A DNA stretch of 11,428 nucleotides, from assembly GCA_013812565.1 (NCBI GenBank), contig JACCTF010000690.1:1-11428 (forward strand), written 5' to 3'. The notes beneath the pieces are model-generated. The model did not search any database. It worked only from the letters and a program-made list of their open reading frames with translations, and was not told the origin of the DNA. The DNA is from Pyrinomonadaceae bacterium. Its GTDB lineage: Bacteria; Acidobacteriota; Blastocatellia; Pyrinomonadales; Pyrinomonadaceae. The translations under genes were made by a program, and so were the position numbers. Shown piece by piece: positions 1 through 6,608 of this stretch (position 1 is the stretch's first letter; each line of letters opens with the position of its first letter).

Positions 1-891
1 GTCCTGGCCGGGCTCAAGCGCGATAAATTGATGGCGCTTGCCATAGTCGATCAGCCGCTGTTTGTCGGCGCGGATCTGCGCCTGCAGTTCGGCGATGCGC
101 TTTTGCAGAAACTCGCCCGCGGTGACCCCTGACTCTTTCCTTCTCTCCTGGTTCAAGCGGACGAAGACTTTAACGATGGTATTAACGATTCTCGTGGCGA
201 CCTGCGGATCGCGGTGTTGGAGGGCAACATCGATGAGGCGCGTCTCTCCGCTCCGCCCTTTGACCGCCCGCACGTCGAGCCCGCCGCGAAGCATCCCCAC
301 GTGAGGCGCGAGCCGCCTGACTTCCGTCAGATTTCCCTCCTCCGGGGCCGGCGCGATTGAATCGATGCGCGGCACATCTTCGGCCGCCTGGATCTTCGCT
401 ACGCTCTGACGTTTGCCTTCGAGGCCGAACATGCGCAGAAGATTCTGCCATGTCGAGTGGCCCTGTGGACGCAGGAAGGCTTCGTCATGTTCCAGGTCCA
501 AGGTCTTCACGACCCGGTGCAAAAGGTTGGTGCTGGTCAAGATTTGAAGCTGAGTGCCGAAGTAGCTAGGATCACCGCTGACGATAAAGGAGTTAGGGCC
601 GAGCGCCGGGTTGTTTTCAGAGTCGACCTGCACCCGCGCCCGCGTCTCGTAAAAATCAGGCTTACGCGCCATATAAACGGCCATCAGCAGCGTAACAAAC
701 ACACTAAAGCCGATGATCAACCACAGGTGCTTGCGCACCGCGCGCCAGTAGTCACGAAGGGGCAGTCCACCTTCCCCGTCCTCCGGCTCAACATAGTTGA
801 TCATTGGAGACCGAGATTCCTCTGTCTCCATGTGTCTCACTACTCCCCGGGTTTCCGTAATGCCTCTGATTATTTCTTGAGAGTTTTTCAT
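1..891 (-). CDS. Wzz/GumC-like polysaccharide chain-length regulator (C-terminal part outside window)
   Basis: An open frame runs from an ATG at 891 to the left edge without a stop, giving about 297 residues of a longer protein. The start of the Wzz domain is clear: a short cytoplasmic segment with LRDYWRAVRKH, one membrane helix at about residues 56-75 (LWLIIGFSVFVTLLMAVYMA), then a periplasmic segment with YETRARVQVD and LQILTSTNLLHRVV. It ends in a predicted helix (FLQKRIAELQAQIRADKQ). Family members sit in the inner membrane and set exopolysaccharide chain length; many carry a C-terminal tyrosine autokinase, which would lie outside the window. It lies 89 bp after the Wza-like gene on the same strand, so an operon is likely. 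The start is uncertain: GAGG precedes the ATG at 891 at short spacing, and in-frame ATGs at 831 and 804 are alternatives. The family call is firm; a kinase domain cannot be judged. Confidence 0.85.
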   Translation of the reverse strand, partial: MKNSQEIIRGITETRGVVRHMETEESRSPMINYVEPEDGEGGLPLRDYWRAVRKHLWLIIGFSVFVTLLMAVYMARKPDFYETRARVQVDSENNPALGPNSFIVSGDPSYFGTQLQILTSTNLLHRVVKTLDLEHDEAFLRPQGHSTWQNLLRMFGLEGKRQSVAKIQAAEDVPRIDSIAPAPEEGNLTEVRRLAPHVGMLRGGLDVRAVKGRSGETRLIDVALQHRDPQVATRIVNTIVKVFVRLNQERRKESGVTAGEFLQKRIAELQAQIRADKQRLIDYGKRHQFIALEPGQD

Positions 892-980
892 TGCCTCACG
901 TTAGAGTTCCGACACGGCGGCACGTGCAAAGTAAACACCTGGCGCCACATGCGTTGCGAGCATCTTCAACGATTGCGGCT

Positions 981-2177
981 TCAGTAGATTATACGGTATG
1001 GAAGCATCCGCATTGTTTCCGGGATGATGGTATTTTTTATTTCGCTCAGAGCCCCTAGGATGCCGCCAATACCAGGTACTTCAACGACATCGTTCGCTTG
1101 AAGCGCGATGTCCTCGGCTTGATTCTTTTTGATCTTATTAAGGTCAACGATGACCTGAGTCTTAGTCGTACCCCCGGGGAGTTGCCGCAGAATTCTCACC
1201 TTCTTTAAGTCGGACTTCGGCCGCGTACCACCAGCCATGACGATGGCGCGTGATATTGTTAGCGGATCTTTGAGCGTCAGCGGAATGGGCCCCGGAGAGT
1301 TTACGCCGCCGAGCATGTAGACCCGCTCGGCTTCGAGGACGGTAATAAAGTCGCCCGGCCGCACGTAGGGGTTTGCCTCCTCAATGCCCCTCAACGTATC
1401 CATCAAGTTGTATGCGATCAAGCCCAGGTCTTCACTTCCGTTGGCGGTATTTGCATCAGCGACGCTAGCGGTAGCAGGCTCTTCGCACATCGAGGCCGGG
1501 GACTCGGTATGAAGAATCTGAATGGTGCGCCCGGCACTGGCGCTGGGGCCGTTGGCGTTGGCTAGCAATTCCAGCAGCCGCACCCGACGTTGAAGTTGAA
1601 AATGCGCCGGCGCATTAACCGCGCCGATAAGCGTCACCGGCTTTGAATTAATTCCCTTGACGATAACATCGACTTGCGGATTTCGTTGGTACTTCAGCAG
1701 GCGTGTGCGAACATCTTCCTCTACCTCCTTCTCCGTTAGACATGCTACTCTGACTTCTTTAATGAAAGGCAGTTCGATCATGCCGTCCTCGGATACTTTC
1801 ACGCCGTCGTACGAAAGTTCCGGCTTTCTGAAGACGCGGACGTCAAGCACATCTCCTGGCCCGATACGGTAATGTACGTCCGCTCGGGGAGGTGCGATGG
1901 AACCGGAGACGTTGAGTGTGTTCGCCCGGGAAGGAACCACGGGGCTGGGGGCATTGCCCGCAGGAGGATCGGCGACCACGGAATTCAGCTTTCGCGGTCG
2001 CGACGCGGCCGGGTCCGCGACCTCCGCCGGCGACGCGTCCTCGGGGGGTCGTACGTTTAGGGTCGGCCGCTGCGCCGTTGCAACCCGCGCCGATGCGCCG
2101 AGTAGCGCGAGCGATATGCAGGCGCTTGCTACCCACGAGGAGAATAAATGGAACAAAGAAGTCTGTGATTTTTTCAT
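981..2177 (-). CDS. Wza-like polysaccharide export protein (Poly_export + SLBB)
   Basis: The 398-residue protein has a signal peptide (KK then a hydrophobic stretch at about residues 8-30, likely cleaved near ATAQ at 33-36). A low-complexity Pro/Ala-rich linker follows to about residue 98. A Poly_export domain starts at YRIGPGDVLDVRVFRKPELS (about 103-122) and runs to about 175. Two SLBB-type segments follow: VTLIGAVNAPAHF (about 181-193) and VYMLGGVNSPGPIPL (about 286-300), the second ending in VDLNKI and NDVVEVPG. Family members form the outer-membrane channel for capsule or exopolysaccharide. The open frame extends upstream to 2264, but the ATG at 2177 is chosen because it has GAGGAAG five to seven bases upstream and begins the signal peptide. 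No lipobox is obvious: Cys20 lies within the hydrophobic core (SACISLALL) rather than at a clear cleavage site. It is the first gene of an operon with the Wzz/GumC-like gene downstream. Confidence 0.9.
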   Translation of the reverse strand: MKKSQTSLFHLFSSWVASACISLALLGASARVATAQRPTLNVRPPEDASPAEVADPAASRPRKLNSVVADPPAGNAPSPVVPSRANTLNVSGSIAPPRADVHYRIGPGDVLDVRVFRKPELSYDGVKVSEDGMIELPFIKEVRVACLTEKEVEEDVRTRLLKYQRNPQVDVIVKGINSKPVTLIGAVNAPAHFQLQRRVRLLELLANANGPSASAGRTIQILHTESPASMCEEPATASVADANTANGSEDLGLIAYNLMDTLRGIEEANPYVRPGDFITVLEAERVYMLGGVNSPGPIPLTLKDPLTISRAIVMAGGTRPKSDLKKVRILRQLPGGTTKTQVIVDLNKIKKNQAEDIALQANDVVEVPGIGGILGALSEIKNTIIPETMRMLPYRIIY

Positions 2178-2254
2178 TGCTTCCTCACCTACTGGCAGAT
2201 TCAGACCTGTCGAGCGTGCTGGCGCCTCGCAGAGCAGATCGTTTGTTTGATCGA

Positions 2255-2282
2255 AGTTTAGCACGAGCGCCGCCTAACACAA
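2255..2282 (-). promoter_or_regulatory. Possible sigma-70 promoter of the export operon
   Basis: Read on the minus strand, TTGTGT (2277-2282) and TAAACT (2255-2260) are separated by 16 bases and lie about 75 bases upstream of the Wza-like start. The -10 matches four of six consensus positions and the -35 only three, so this is a weak prediction. Confidence 0.3.
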
Positions 2283-2340
2283 TCCCGTTTCTTGCCTTCT
2301 CTCACTTGCCGCCGTTTTCAGGTCGGCGTTATTTCGAAAT

Positions 2341-2637
2341 TTATGTATGCCGCCGGGCGCTTTTGGCTTTGCGGCGAGACAGCATAGCTTCGCGCAAGTG
2401 ATTAGGAGCCCCAAGATTCAGCACGGTGTTGCTTAAAACGACCTTTAGCTCTTCGTTCTCATCCCGAAAAATTCCCGTCAACGGATGATCCTGCGTCTTT
2501 ACAACGACGGAATCTCTCACCCACTGCCAAAACTCGGTCTGTGTGGTCCAGAACTGCTTACCGTTGTGACAAATCACAAGGGCGGTTCGTTTCTTCTTCT
2601 TCTCTTTCTTCTCTTTCTTCTCTTTCTTCAGGCTCAT
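2341..2637 (-). CDS. Small lysine-rich hypothetical protein
   Basis: This is a 98-residue frame that I do not recognise as a named family. The N terminus is a run of Lys/Glu (KKEKKEKKEKKKK, residues 4-16) encoded by a simple repeat. A plausible globular core follows, with hydrophobic and aromatic residues (ALVICHNGKQFWTTQTEFWQWV, shown here in part as residues 19-30 and 31-40), then GIFRDENEELKVVLSNTVLNL and a basic C-terminal tail (RRKAKSARRH). The mixed composition and the regular core argue for a real protein. The best Shine-Dalgarno match, GAGGTGAT, lies about 12 bases before the ATG, which is rather far. It is on the same strand as the export operon but separated by 163 bp, and no terminator is evident between them. 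The charged tail and head would suit nucleic-acid or membrane-surface binding, but that is only a guess. Confidence 0.6.
   Translation of the reverse strand: MSLKKEKKEKKEKKKKRTALVICHNGKQFWTTQTEFWQWVRDSVVVKTQDHPLTGIFRDENEELKVVLSNTVLNLGAPNHLREAMLSRRKAKSARRHT
2591..2626. repeat. Simple repeat (TTC)n plus three copies of TTCTCTTTC
   Basis: Three exact tandem copies of the 9-mer TTCTCTTTC occupy 2600-2626 and adjoin a TTC triplet run at 2591-2599. On the coding (minus) strand this encodes the KKE/KEK tract at the N terminus of the small hypothetical protein. The period is a multiple of three, so copy-number changes would lengthen or shorten the tract without shifting the frame. Confidence 0.85.
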
Positions 2638-2934
2638 TAGTTGTGTTTATCACCTCTTTAAATGTAAACGCACTTCGTCCCCTGCGTTCTTGCTGACCGT
2701 TACAAACGCCTGGCGGGCAATCACGCAAATACCCCGAGGGGAAGCCTCATTCGCGAGGCAGCGTCAGCATTGTTAGATGGAATCACGTATAGCCATCGGG
2801 AAATCTCCCTACGCTATACTCGACTTCCGGTGTTGTTTTTCTACATACAATACATTCAGAACCAATAGAGATAGAAATCCACGGAACGAGCTTAGGTACG
2901 TCAACTTAGCATCTTCATATGAACTAGATTGTTA

Positions 2935-3138
2935 ACTGATGTTACGCAGGGAAAATTTAGGGTTTTAACTTGACAACTGAATTTCCTGAGCAAGAACACT
3001 GCTTCTGGCGATAAATAGCAGCCAAAAGCCCAGCAAAACCGTAATTGCTCAAAAACTGCGTAATGTGGAAAAATGCGTTAAAGCTCAATGTTTTCCATGT
3101 CAAGCGGAAACTGCCATTTCTTTTTGCGTAACATCAGT
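2935..3138. repeat. Perfect 14-bp inverted repeat enclosing 204 bp
   Basis: ACTGATGTTACGCA at 2935-2948 is the exact reverse complement of TGCGTAACATCAGT at 3125-3138. Beyond the perfect part, TTAA follows the repeat on the outer side of both arms with a one-base offset. The enclosed segment also contains TGGAAAA/TTTTCCA and further TGCGTAA or TGCGTTA words. The arms could be ends of a small degenerate element. No transposase lies inside and no clear target duplication was seen. Confidence 0.5.
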
Positions 3139-3306
3139 GTTAAATCACGGTGAGCGGCAATCGTAGAACAGGCACGACCGGTTGTGGAAAACTCAATCAC
3201 GCTCGGCACGTGGATACTGGCGACCGTTATACCCTGCATACACGCTAGATAATTTCGCGCATCACACCGGGCGAGGTGTTTAAGCGAATACACACACATA
3301 TAGCTA

Positions 3307-3437
3307 ATGCGAATCAAGGGTAGAAAATTCGCTGCGTTACAAACAAAGGACTTACAGCAAGGCGTTTCCTAATCCTTCGCCAACTGACGCTGTAAGTTGT
3401 TGATTCTTCATTACTGATTTCTACCCTTGACTCGCAT
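3307..3437. repeat. 131-bp inverted-repeat element, MITE-like or structured RNA
   Basis: The left arm ATGCGAATCAAGGGTAGAAA (3307-3326) and the right arm TTTCTACCCTTGACTCGCAT (3418-3437) are reverse complements at 19 of 20 positions. Inside them are a second perfect pair, CTTACAGC (3351-3358) with GCTGTAAG (3389-3396), and a third, GGCG (3361-3364) with CGCC (3378-3381). The nested, concentric arrangement fits a long cruciform or a folded transcript. The size and terminal repeats are MITE-like, but no target-site duplication is evident. Confidence 0.6.
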
Positions 3438-4054
3438 AGTTAATAGACCCGCACGGCTTGCGGGAAACCCCTTGAACACTAGCTTGATCAAGGGCAAATT
3501 ATATGCCGGGTAAGTTAAGGATCCCCCTTGTTATGGCACTCTGGACGCTTGGGTATAACCTTACCGCTTCGGCGCCAGCGCATAACTTGTAGCGAGGAGA
3601 CTACGGGGAGGGTTAAGGAGCGCACGCCGGATTGCTTGTTCGCTCACCGCCGGGACACATCTGCAAACAGGTGCAAGAAGATTACGACCCAAGTGGCGTG
3701 AGTGGTTATACTGTGGTCAGATATTGAATTTTCAATTAGCGCGGTGTGATAGTAAGTGAACTTCATCGCTCGCCTTCTAGCGCCACACGCGGTCTCGCAC
3801 ACTTCCTAGCTTGAATTTCGCAGCTTCTCTCCTATAACTTAAGATTCTGTATTTCTAATAGTCCCCAATGTCCATCACCGCAGTATCAACTTTGATATGG
3901 TTTCGCCGACATGGGCAGAGGACAGATGGTCATATAGATCTGGATATTCTTGGTAGAAAGATCTTCCGTTGGACTTGTCCAGCTAATAAGTTATTACTTC
4001 ATAGCCGCAGTTTCAGCAGCACAAAGCCGGCTAACTAAGTTTGACACACGAATA

Positions 4055-4125
4055 AGCTATCACTTTTGATAGTGCAAGGAGCGCGCCAGAAGGCGGCCGA
4101 ATCTACAGCACTAACAAGTGATAGT
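4055..4125. repeat. Nested hairpin of about 70 bp
   Basis: The left arm (4055-4075, AGCTATCAC followed by TTTTGATAGTGC) and the right arm (4108-4125, GCACTAACAAGTGATAGT) pair imperfectly with a small bulge. Between them CGCC (4084-4087) and GGCG (4092-4095) close an AGAA tetraloop. The left arm can also fold on itself (CTATCA with TGATAG). There is no T-run on either side, so it is not a standard intrinsic terminator. Confidence 0.5.
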
Positions 4126-4650
4126 GAAAGCGATGATTTAGGAAGGCAAATGTAGTAGGCATAAAGACTTGCTGTCTGAAAATTAGACGGTATTTCTAGA
4201 CTATAGACAAGGTAATTTTGAGCCGCATGTGCTTATCCCTGAGCTACCTTCTTAACGAAGAATTTCCTTGTCGCACATAGCCCGTAGCATGCGTCTTCGT
4301 GGTGATAGTAGCAATTATTTCATCTGATGAACGGCTACTTCTCGAACCTTGACCGCTTCCCTTCATGCTTGGTTTCAGATTTGTCTGCAGCGGCAATACA
4401 ACGCACTTCGGAAGGGTGAAAGCAGAACTGCTTGCCGGCCGTGGCTGAACTGTTCAGCTTTGCCATGCGGCCTAGCGCCGTTCAAAGTCTTTAACAGATC
4501 TTCTCCTCCCAGCACTCCATCTCAATAGTTTTGAGCTTTGTAGTTCACCAGTCAGCGCGCTAGTCATCACCGCCGAACCAAGCTGAATGTTAACTCTGAA
4601 CTCATCAGCTTCATTGCGATGAAACACTGGGCTGGAGCTACCTTAGGCTT

Positions 4651-4983
4651 TTAGGCCGCGCGGGTCACTTGCAGTTGCGGATCATACTCATAAGCTAGAT
4701 ACTGTCGCGCGATAAATTTGAGTACCGCTGAAACATGCTTGCACTCATAGCCCGGTTCAGCGTTTCCGCGGTACACGAAATCCGCGCAGGTGCAGGCAAG
4801 GTGTTTTATCTCTGGATCGCAGAACAGGTGATAATCGCGCTCGGTGCCCGACTCTGAATAAGCGATCCAGCCATAAGGCTCAGCCTCGAACACTTTGATC
4901 CGCGTGGCGCGTGCAGCCCGCTGCTCAGCCGGTGAGAAGGCGCGGACCTTGGCAAGTAATTTTCTATTTGATGTCTTCTTCAT
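4651..4983 (-). CDS. SWIM zinc-finger protein
   Basis: The 110-residue protein contains a SWIM-type zinc-binding motif: CTC at residues 64-66 followed after 14 residues by CKH at 81-83 (C-x-C-x14-C-x-H). Hydrophobic and aromatic residues around it (YHLFCDP, HVSAVLKFI) fit the SWIM fold. The N terminus is basic (KKTSNRKLLAKVR). SWIM domains bind DNA or proteins and occur in transposases, SWI2/SNF2 ATPases and many small stand-alone bacterial proteins of unknown role; this is of the stand-alone kind. It is transcribed away from the mug-type gene. The ATG at 4983 is preceded by no Shine-Dalgarno sequence, but a perfect extended -10 box lies seven bases upstream, suggesting a leaderless message. 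Its specific job is unknown. Confidence 0.85.
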   Translation of the reverse strand: MKKTSNRKLLAKVRAFSPAEQRAARATRIKVFEAEPYGWIAYSESGTERDYHLFCDPEIKHLACTCADFVYRGNAEPGYECKHVSAVLKFIARQYLAYEYDPQLQVTRAA

Positions 4984-4990
4984 GGACGGG

Positions 4991-4999
4991 ATTATAACA
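4991..4999 (-). promoter_or_regulatory. Extended -10 promoter, probably for a leaderless mRNA
   Basis: On the minus strand, TGTTATAAT matches the extended -10 consensus TGnTATAAT exactly. Only seven bases (CCCGTCC) lie between it and the ATG of the SWIM gene, so transcription should start at or within a base or so of the start codon. No good -35 is seen at the usual distance, as expected for an extended -10 promoter. Confidence 0.65.
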
Positions 5000-5065
5000 C
5001 GCAGAACGTGCGCTTGGGACAGCGTTTCACAGATGACACTAACAGCAACGTCTCGCGATTAACCG

Positions 5066-5095
5066 TTGAAGCGTTATGTTTTGCGAATCTATGAC
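5066..5095 (+). promoter_or_regulatory. Possible promoter of the mug-type gene
   Basis: TTGAAG (5066-5071) and TATGAC (5090-5095) are separated by 18 bases and end about 18 bases before the start codon. Each matches four of six consensus positions. The match is weak and the spacing to the gene is short. Confidence 0.3.
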
Positions 5096-5113
5096 AGTCC
5101 GTAAAAGGCGTTG

Positions 5114-5671
5114 ATGCAAGTGCGCAAACCGACCAGGGAAGCGATTCTCACCGCGGCGGGAAAGACCGTCTCTGACGTGATTGCGCCCGAGCTTCGAGTG
5201 CTTTTCTGCGGGATCAATCCGGGATTGTACACGGCGGCCGTCGGGCATCATTTTGCCCGACCGGGCAACCGGTTTTGGCCGGCCCTGCACCGGGGAGGCT
5301 TTACAGATCGGTTGCTGTCACCGTTCGAAGAACGCGAGTTGCTCGAACACAGTTTGGGGATTACTAATCTAGTTGAGCGAGCGACCGCCACTGCCGCCGA
5401 GTTAACACCCGAGGAGTTGGCCGAGGGTGGGCGACGGCTTACGGCAAAAGTAAGACGCTACCAACCGAGGTTTATCGCAGTGCTCGGCATCAGCGCTTAC
5501 CGCACTGCGTTCGCGCGCCCGCGAGCTGTGCTAGGCCGCCAGGGTGAAACGCTTGATGTGGCGGGGGTGTGGGTTCTGCCGAATCCAAGTGGCTTGAATG
5601 CGCATTACCAGTTGAAGGAACTGGCAGAAATGTTTCGCGAATTGCGAACGGCGGTGGAAGGCGATGGCTAA
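5114..5671 (+). CDS. mug: Mug-type G/U(T) mismatch-specific DNA glycosylase
   Basis: The 185-residue protein matches the TDG/Mug branch of the uracil-DNA glycosylase superfamily. This enzyme removes uracil, ethenocytosine and, less well, thymine mispaired with guanine, starting base-excision repair in the cytoplasm. Motif I is FCGINPGL (residues 31-38), whose Asn corresponds to the catalytic Asn of this family. It is followed by GHHFARPGNRFW (44-55), which shapes the base pocket. Motif II is NPSGLN (157-162), which intercalates into the DNA helix. The length is close to E. coli Mug (about 168 residues), with a short N-terminal extension. The frame also opens with TTG at 5111, but the adjacent ATG at 5114 is preferred, with AAGG six bases upstream. 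A J-domain gene follows 71 bp later on the same strand. Confidence 0.92.
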   Translation: MQVRKPTREAILTAAGKTVSDVIAPELRVLFCGINPGLYTAAVGHHFARPGNRFWPALHRGGFTDRLLSPFEERELLEHSLGITNLVERATATAAELTPEELAEGGRRLTAKVRRYQPRFIAVLGISAYRTAFARPRAVLGRQGETLDVAGVWVLPNPSGLNAHYQLKELAEMFRELRTAVEGDG

Positions 5672-5742
5672 AGATTGTCGGCATCGCATAGTCAGAGAAA
5701 TTTACTGCATCTTCCTGCTACACTCTATCGCCGTAAATCTTT

Positions 5743-6471
5743 ATGCAGAGCATTATTCTTCACACTTCGACAACCAGCAACACGCCTCTTGATATGGCGC
5801 TCGAAGTCGTCCGGCTTAAAGACCTGCTCGCCGCGCGCCGGAGCAACCTTGTCGCCCTGCAAGCAGAACTCCACCAGTTCAAAGCTCGCTATACGCAAAC
5901 GGTGGGCAGTCGCCTGGCCGAGTTGGCTGAAGTCGAACACGCGATCAAAGAAGCAGCCCATCGCATGCTCGGTACCGAACCGCCCACGCAGCAGGAAGAT
6001 GATTGCGCCACTCATCATGATGACGAGCAGACGTCATCCGCAGTGCCGATTAAAACAGCACTGCGCAAACTGTTTTGGTCGGTCGCCCGAATGTTCCACC
6101 CTGACCATGCAATGGACGAGAAAGAGGCCAGACGCCGCCACACGATCATGGCCGAGGCGAGTCGCGCCTACCGCGACGGTGATGTTGAAAGTTTGCATAC
6201 CCTGCTTGGTGATGAGCAGTTGCAATCCTTCTGTGCCGGTGTCCCTGCCCATACGGAAGACGATCTGGCCGGGCAACTCTTGAGACTCAGAGAGGAGCTA
6301 CGCACGGTGGAGTTCGGCCTCAAGCGGATAAAGCAAGACGGTTTATACCGGCTTAAACTATCGGCTGACGAAGAAGCGCGGCAGGGCCGCGACGCACTCG
6401 CTGCCCAAGCCGTGCGCATTGACAGGCAGATCGTTAAAGCGCGTCACCGGCTCGCACATCTGGCCGGTTGA
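5743..6471 (+). CDS. J-domain-like protein flanked by coiled coils
   Basis: The 242-residue protein has three parts. Residues about 18-75 form a charged heptad-like helix (LKDLLAARRSNLVALQAEL). An acidic, His-containing linker follows (about 78-100). Residues about 103-155 resemble the core of a DnaJ domain with the HPD tripeptide (FHPDHA, HPD at 119-121) followed by a helix ending in AYRDGDVESL. A second long charged helix fills about 172-240. HPD is the motif by which J proteins stimulate Hsp70 ATPase, so a DnaK co-chaperone role is a reasonable inference; the client is unknown. Unlike classical DnaJ, the J core is internal and there are no Gly/Phe or zinc-finger regions. No good Shine-Dalgarno precedes the ATG at 5743; an in-frame ATG at 5794 (MALEVVRLKDLL) is an alternative. 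It could share a transcript with mug. Confidence 0.75.
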   Translation: MQSIILHTSTTSNTPLDMALEVVRLKDLLAARRSNLVALQAELHQFKARYTQTVGSRLAELAEVEHAIKEAAHRMLGTEPPTQQEDDCATHHDDEQTSSAVPIKTALRKLFWSVARMFHPDHAMDEKEARRRHTIMAEASRAYRDGDVESLHTLLGDEQLQSFCAGVPAHTEDDLAGQLLRLREELRTVEFGLKRIKQDGLYRLKLSADEEARQGRDALAAQAVRIDRQIVKARHRLAHLAG

Positions 6472-6500
6472 AGTCGGCTTCTGGTCGAGATAGAAGACAA

Positions 6501-6531
6501 AAGCTACACGATGGTCTACATCGTGTAGCTT
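6501..6531. terminator. 13-bp perfect hairpin between convergent genes
   Basis: AAGCTACACGATG (6501-6513) pairs perfectly with CATCGTGTAGCTT (6519-6531) around a five-base loop. It lies 30 bases after the J-domain gene. On the minus strand it is followed by TTGTCTTCTAT, a broken T-tract extending the two Ts of the stem; on the plus strand the following bases are not T-rich. It most likely works as a terminator for the convergent DUF2911 gene and may help stop the plus-strand transcript. Confidence 0.65.
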
Positions 6532-6572
6532 CAGTGTTAGTTGGTAGAGTCTCTCGCCCGCCCAAACGTGCA

Positions 6573-6607
6573 GGCACAGCAAACAAAATCGCTCTGTTTG
6601 CTGTGCC
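6573..6607. terminator. Second 13-bp perfect hairpin, right after the DUF2911 stop
   Basis: GGCACAGCAAACA (6573-6585) pairs perfectly with TGTTTGCTGTGCC (6595-6607) around a nine-base loop. It begins two bases beyond the stop codon of the DUF2911 gene. No T-tract follows on either strand, so it may act mainly by stabilising the 3' end of the mRNA or together with the hairpin at 6501-6531. Confidence 0.55.
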
Positions 6608-6608
6608 G

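Larger units (their letters stand above)
2638..4650. other. 2-kb AT-richer region without a convincing gene
   Basis: No credible coding frame is present here on either strand; stops are frequent in all frames, whereas the flanking genes have long frames even out of phase. The base composition is clearly lower in G+C than the flanks. The contents are three inverted-repeat structures (listed separately), a cluster of CAAGGG/CCCTTG words at 3315-3530, a short GCCTC/GAGGC hairpin at 2744-2759 and scattered short palindromes such as CTTGATCAAG at 3483-3492. I see no tRNA, no CRISPR-type array, no intact transposase and no rRNA. It may be a decayed mobile or acquired segment, or may encode unannotated structured RNA; the sequence does not decide between these. 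Confidence 0.6.

Noticed and set aside
457..987. 176-residue plus-strand frame at the left end
   Set aside because: It is antisense to the Wzz/GumC-like gene, whose minus-strand translation has clear domain features.
2310..2328. CGCCG/CGGCG hairpin as a terminator for the small hypothetical gene
   Set aside because: The stem is only five pairs and no T-run follows on the minus strand.
3063..3190. Two TGTGGAAAA words as possible DnaA boxes (origin)
   Set aside because: Both differ from the TGTGGATAA consensus, there are only two, and there is no dnaA, dnaN or parAB gene nearby.
3078..3317. 79-residue minus-strand frame in the gene-free region
   Set aside because: It starts with TTG inside the left arm of the 131-bp inverted repeat, has no Shine-Dalgarno, lies in a low-GC stretch and matches no family I recognise. 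A decayed transposase fragment cannot be excluded but is not supported.
3500..3720. Possible integron attC sites or a tRNA, from TAAGTTAAGG- and GGGTTAAGG-like words
   Set aside because: No paired attC core sites, no integrase and no cassette genes are present, and no cloverleaf or T-loop consensus could be found.
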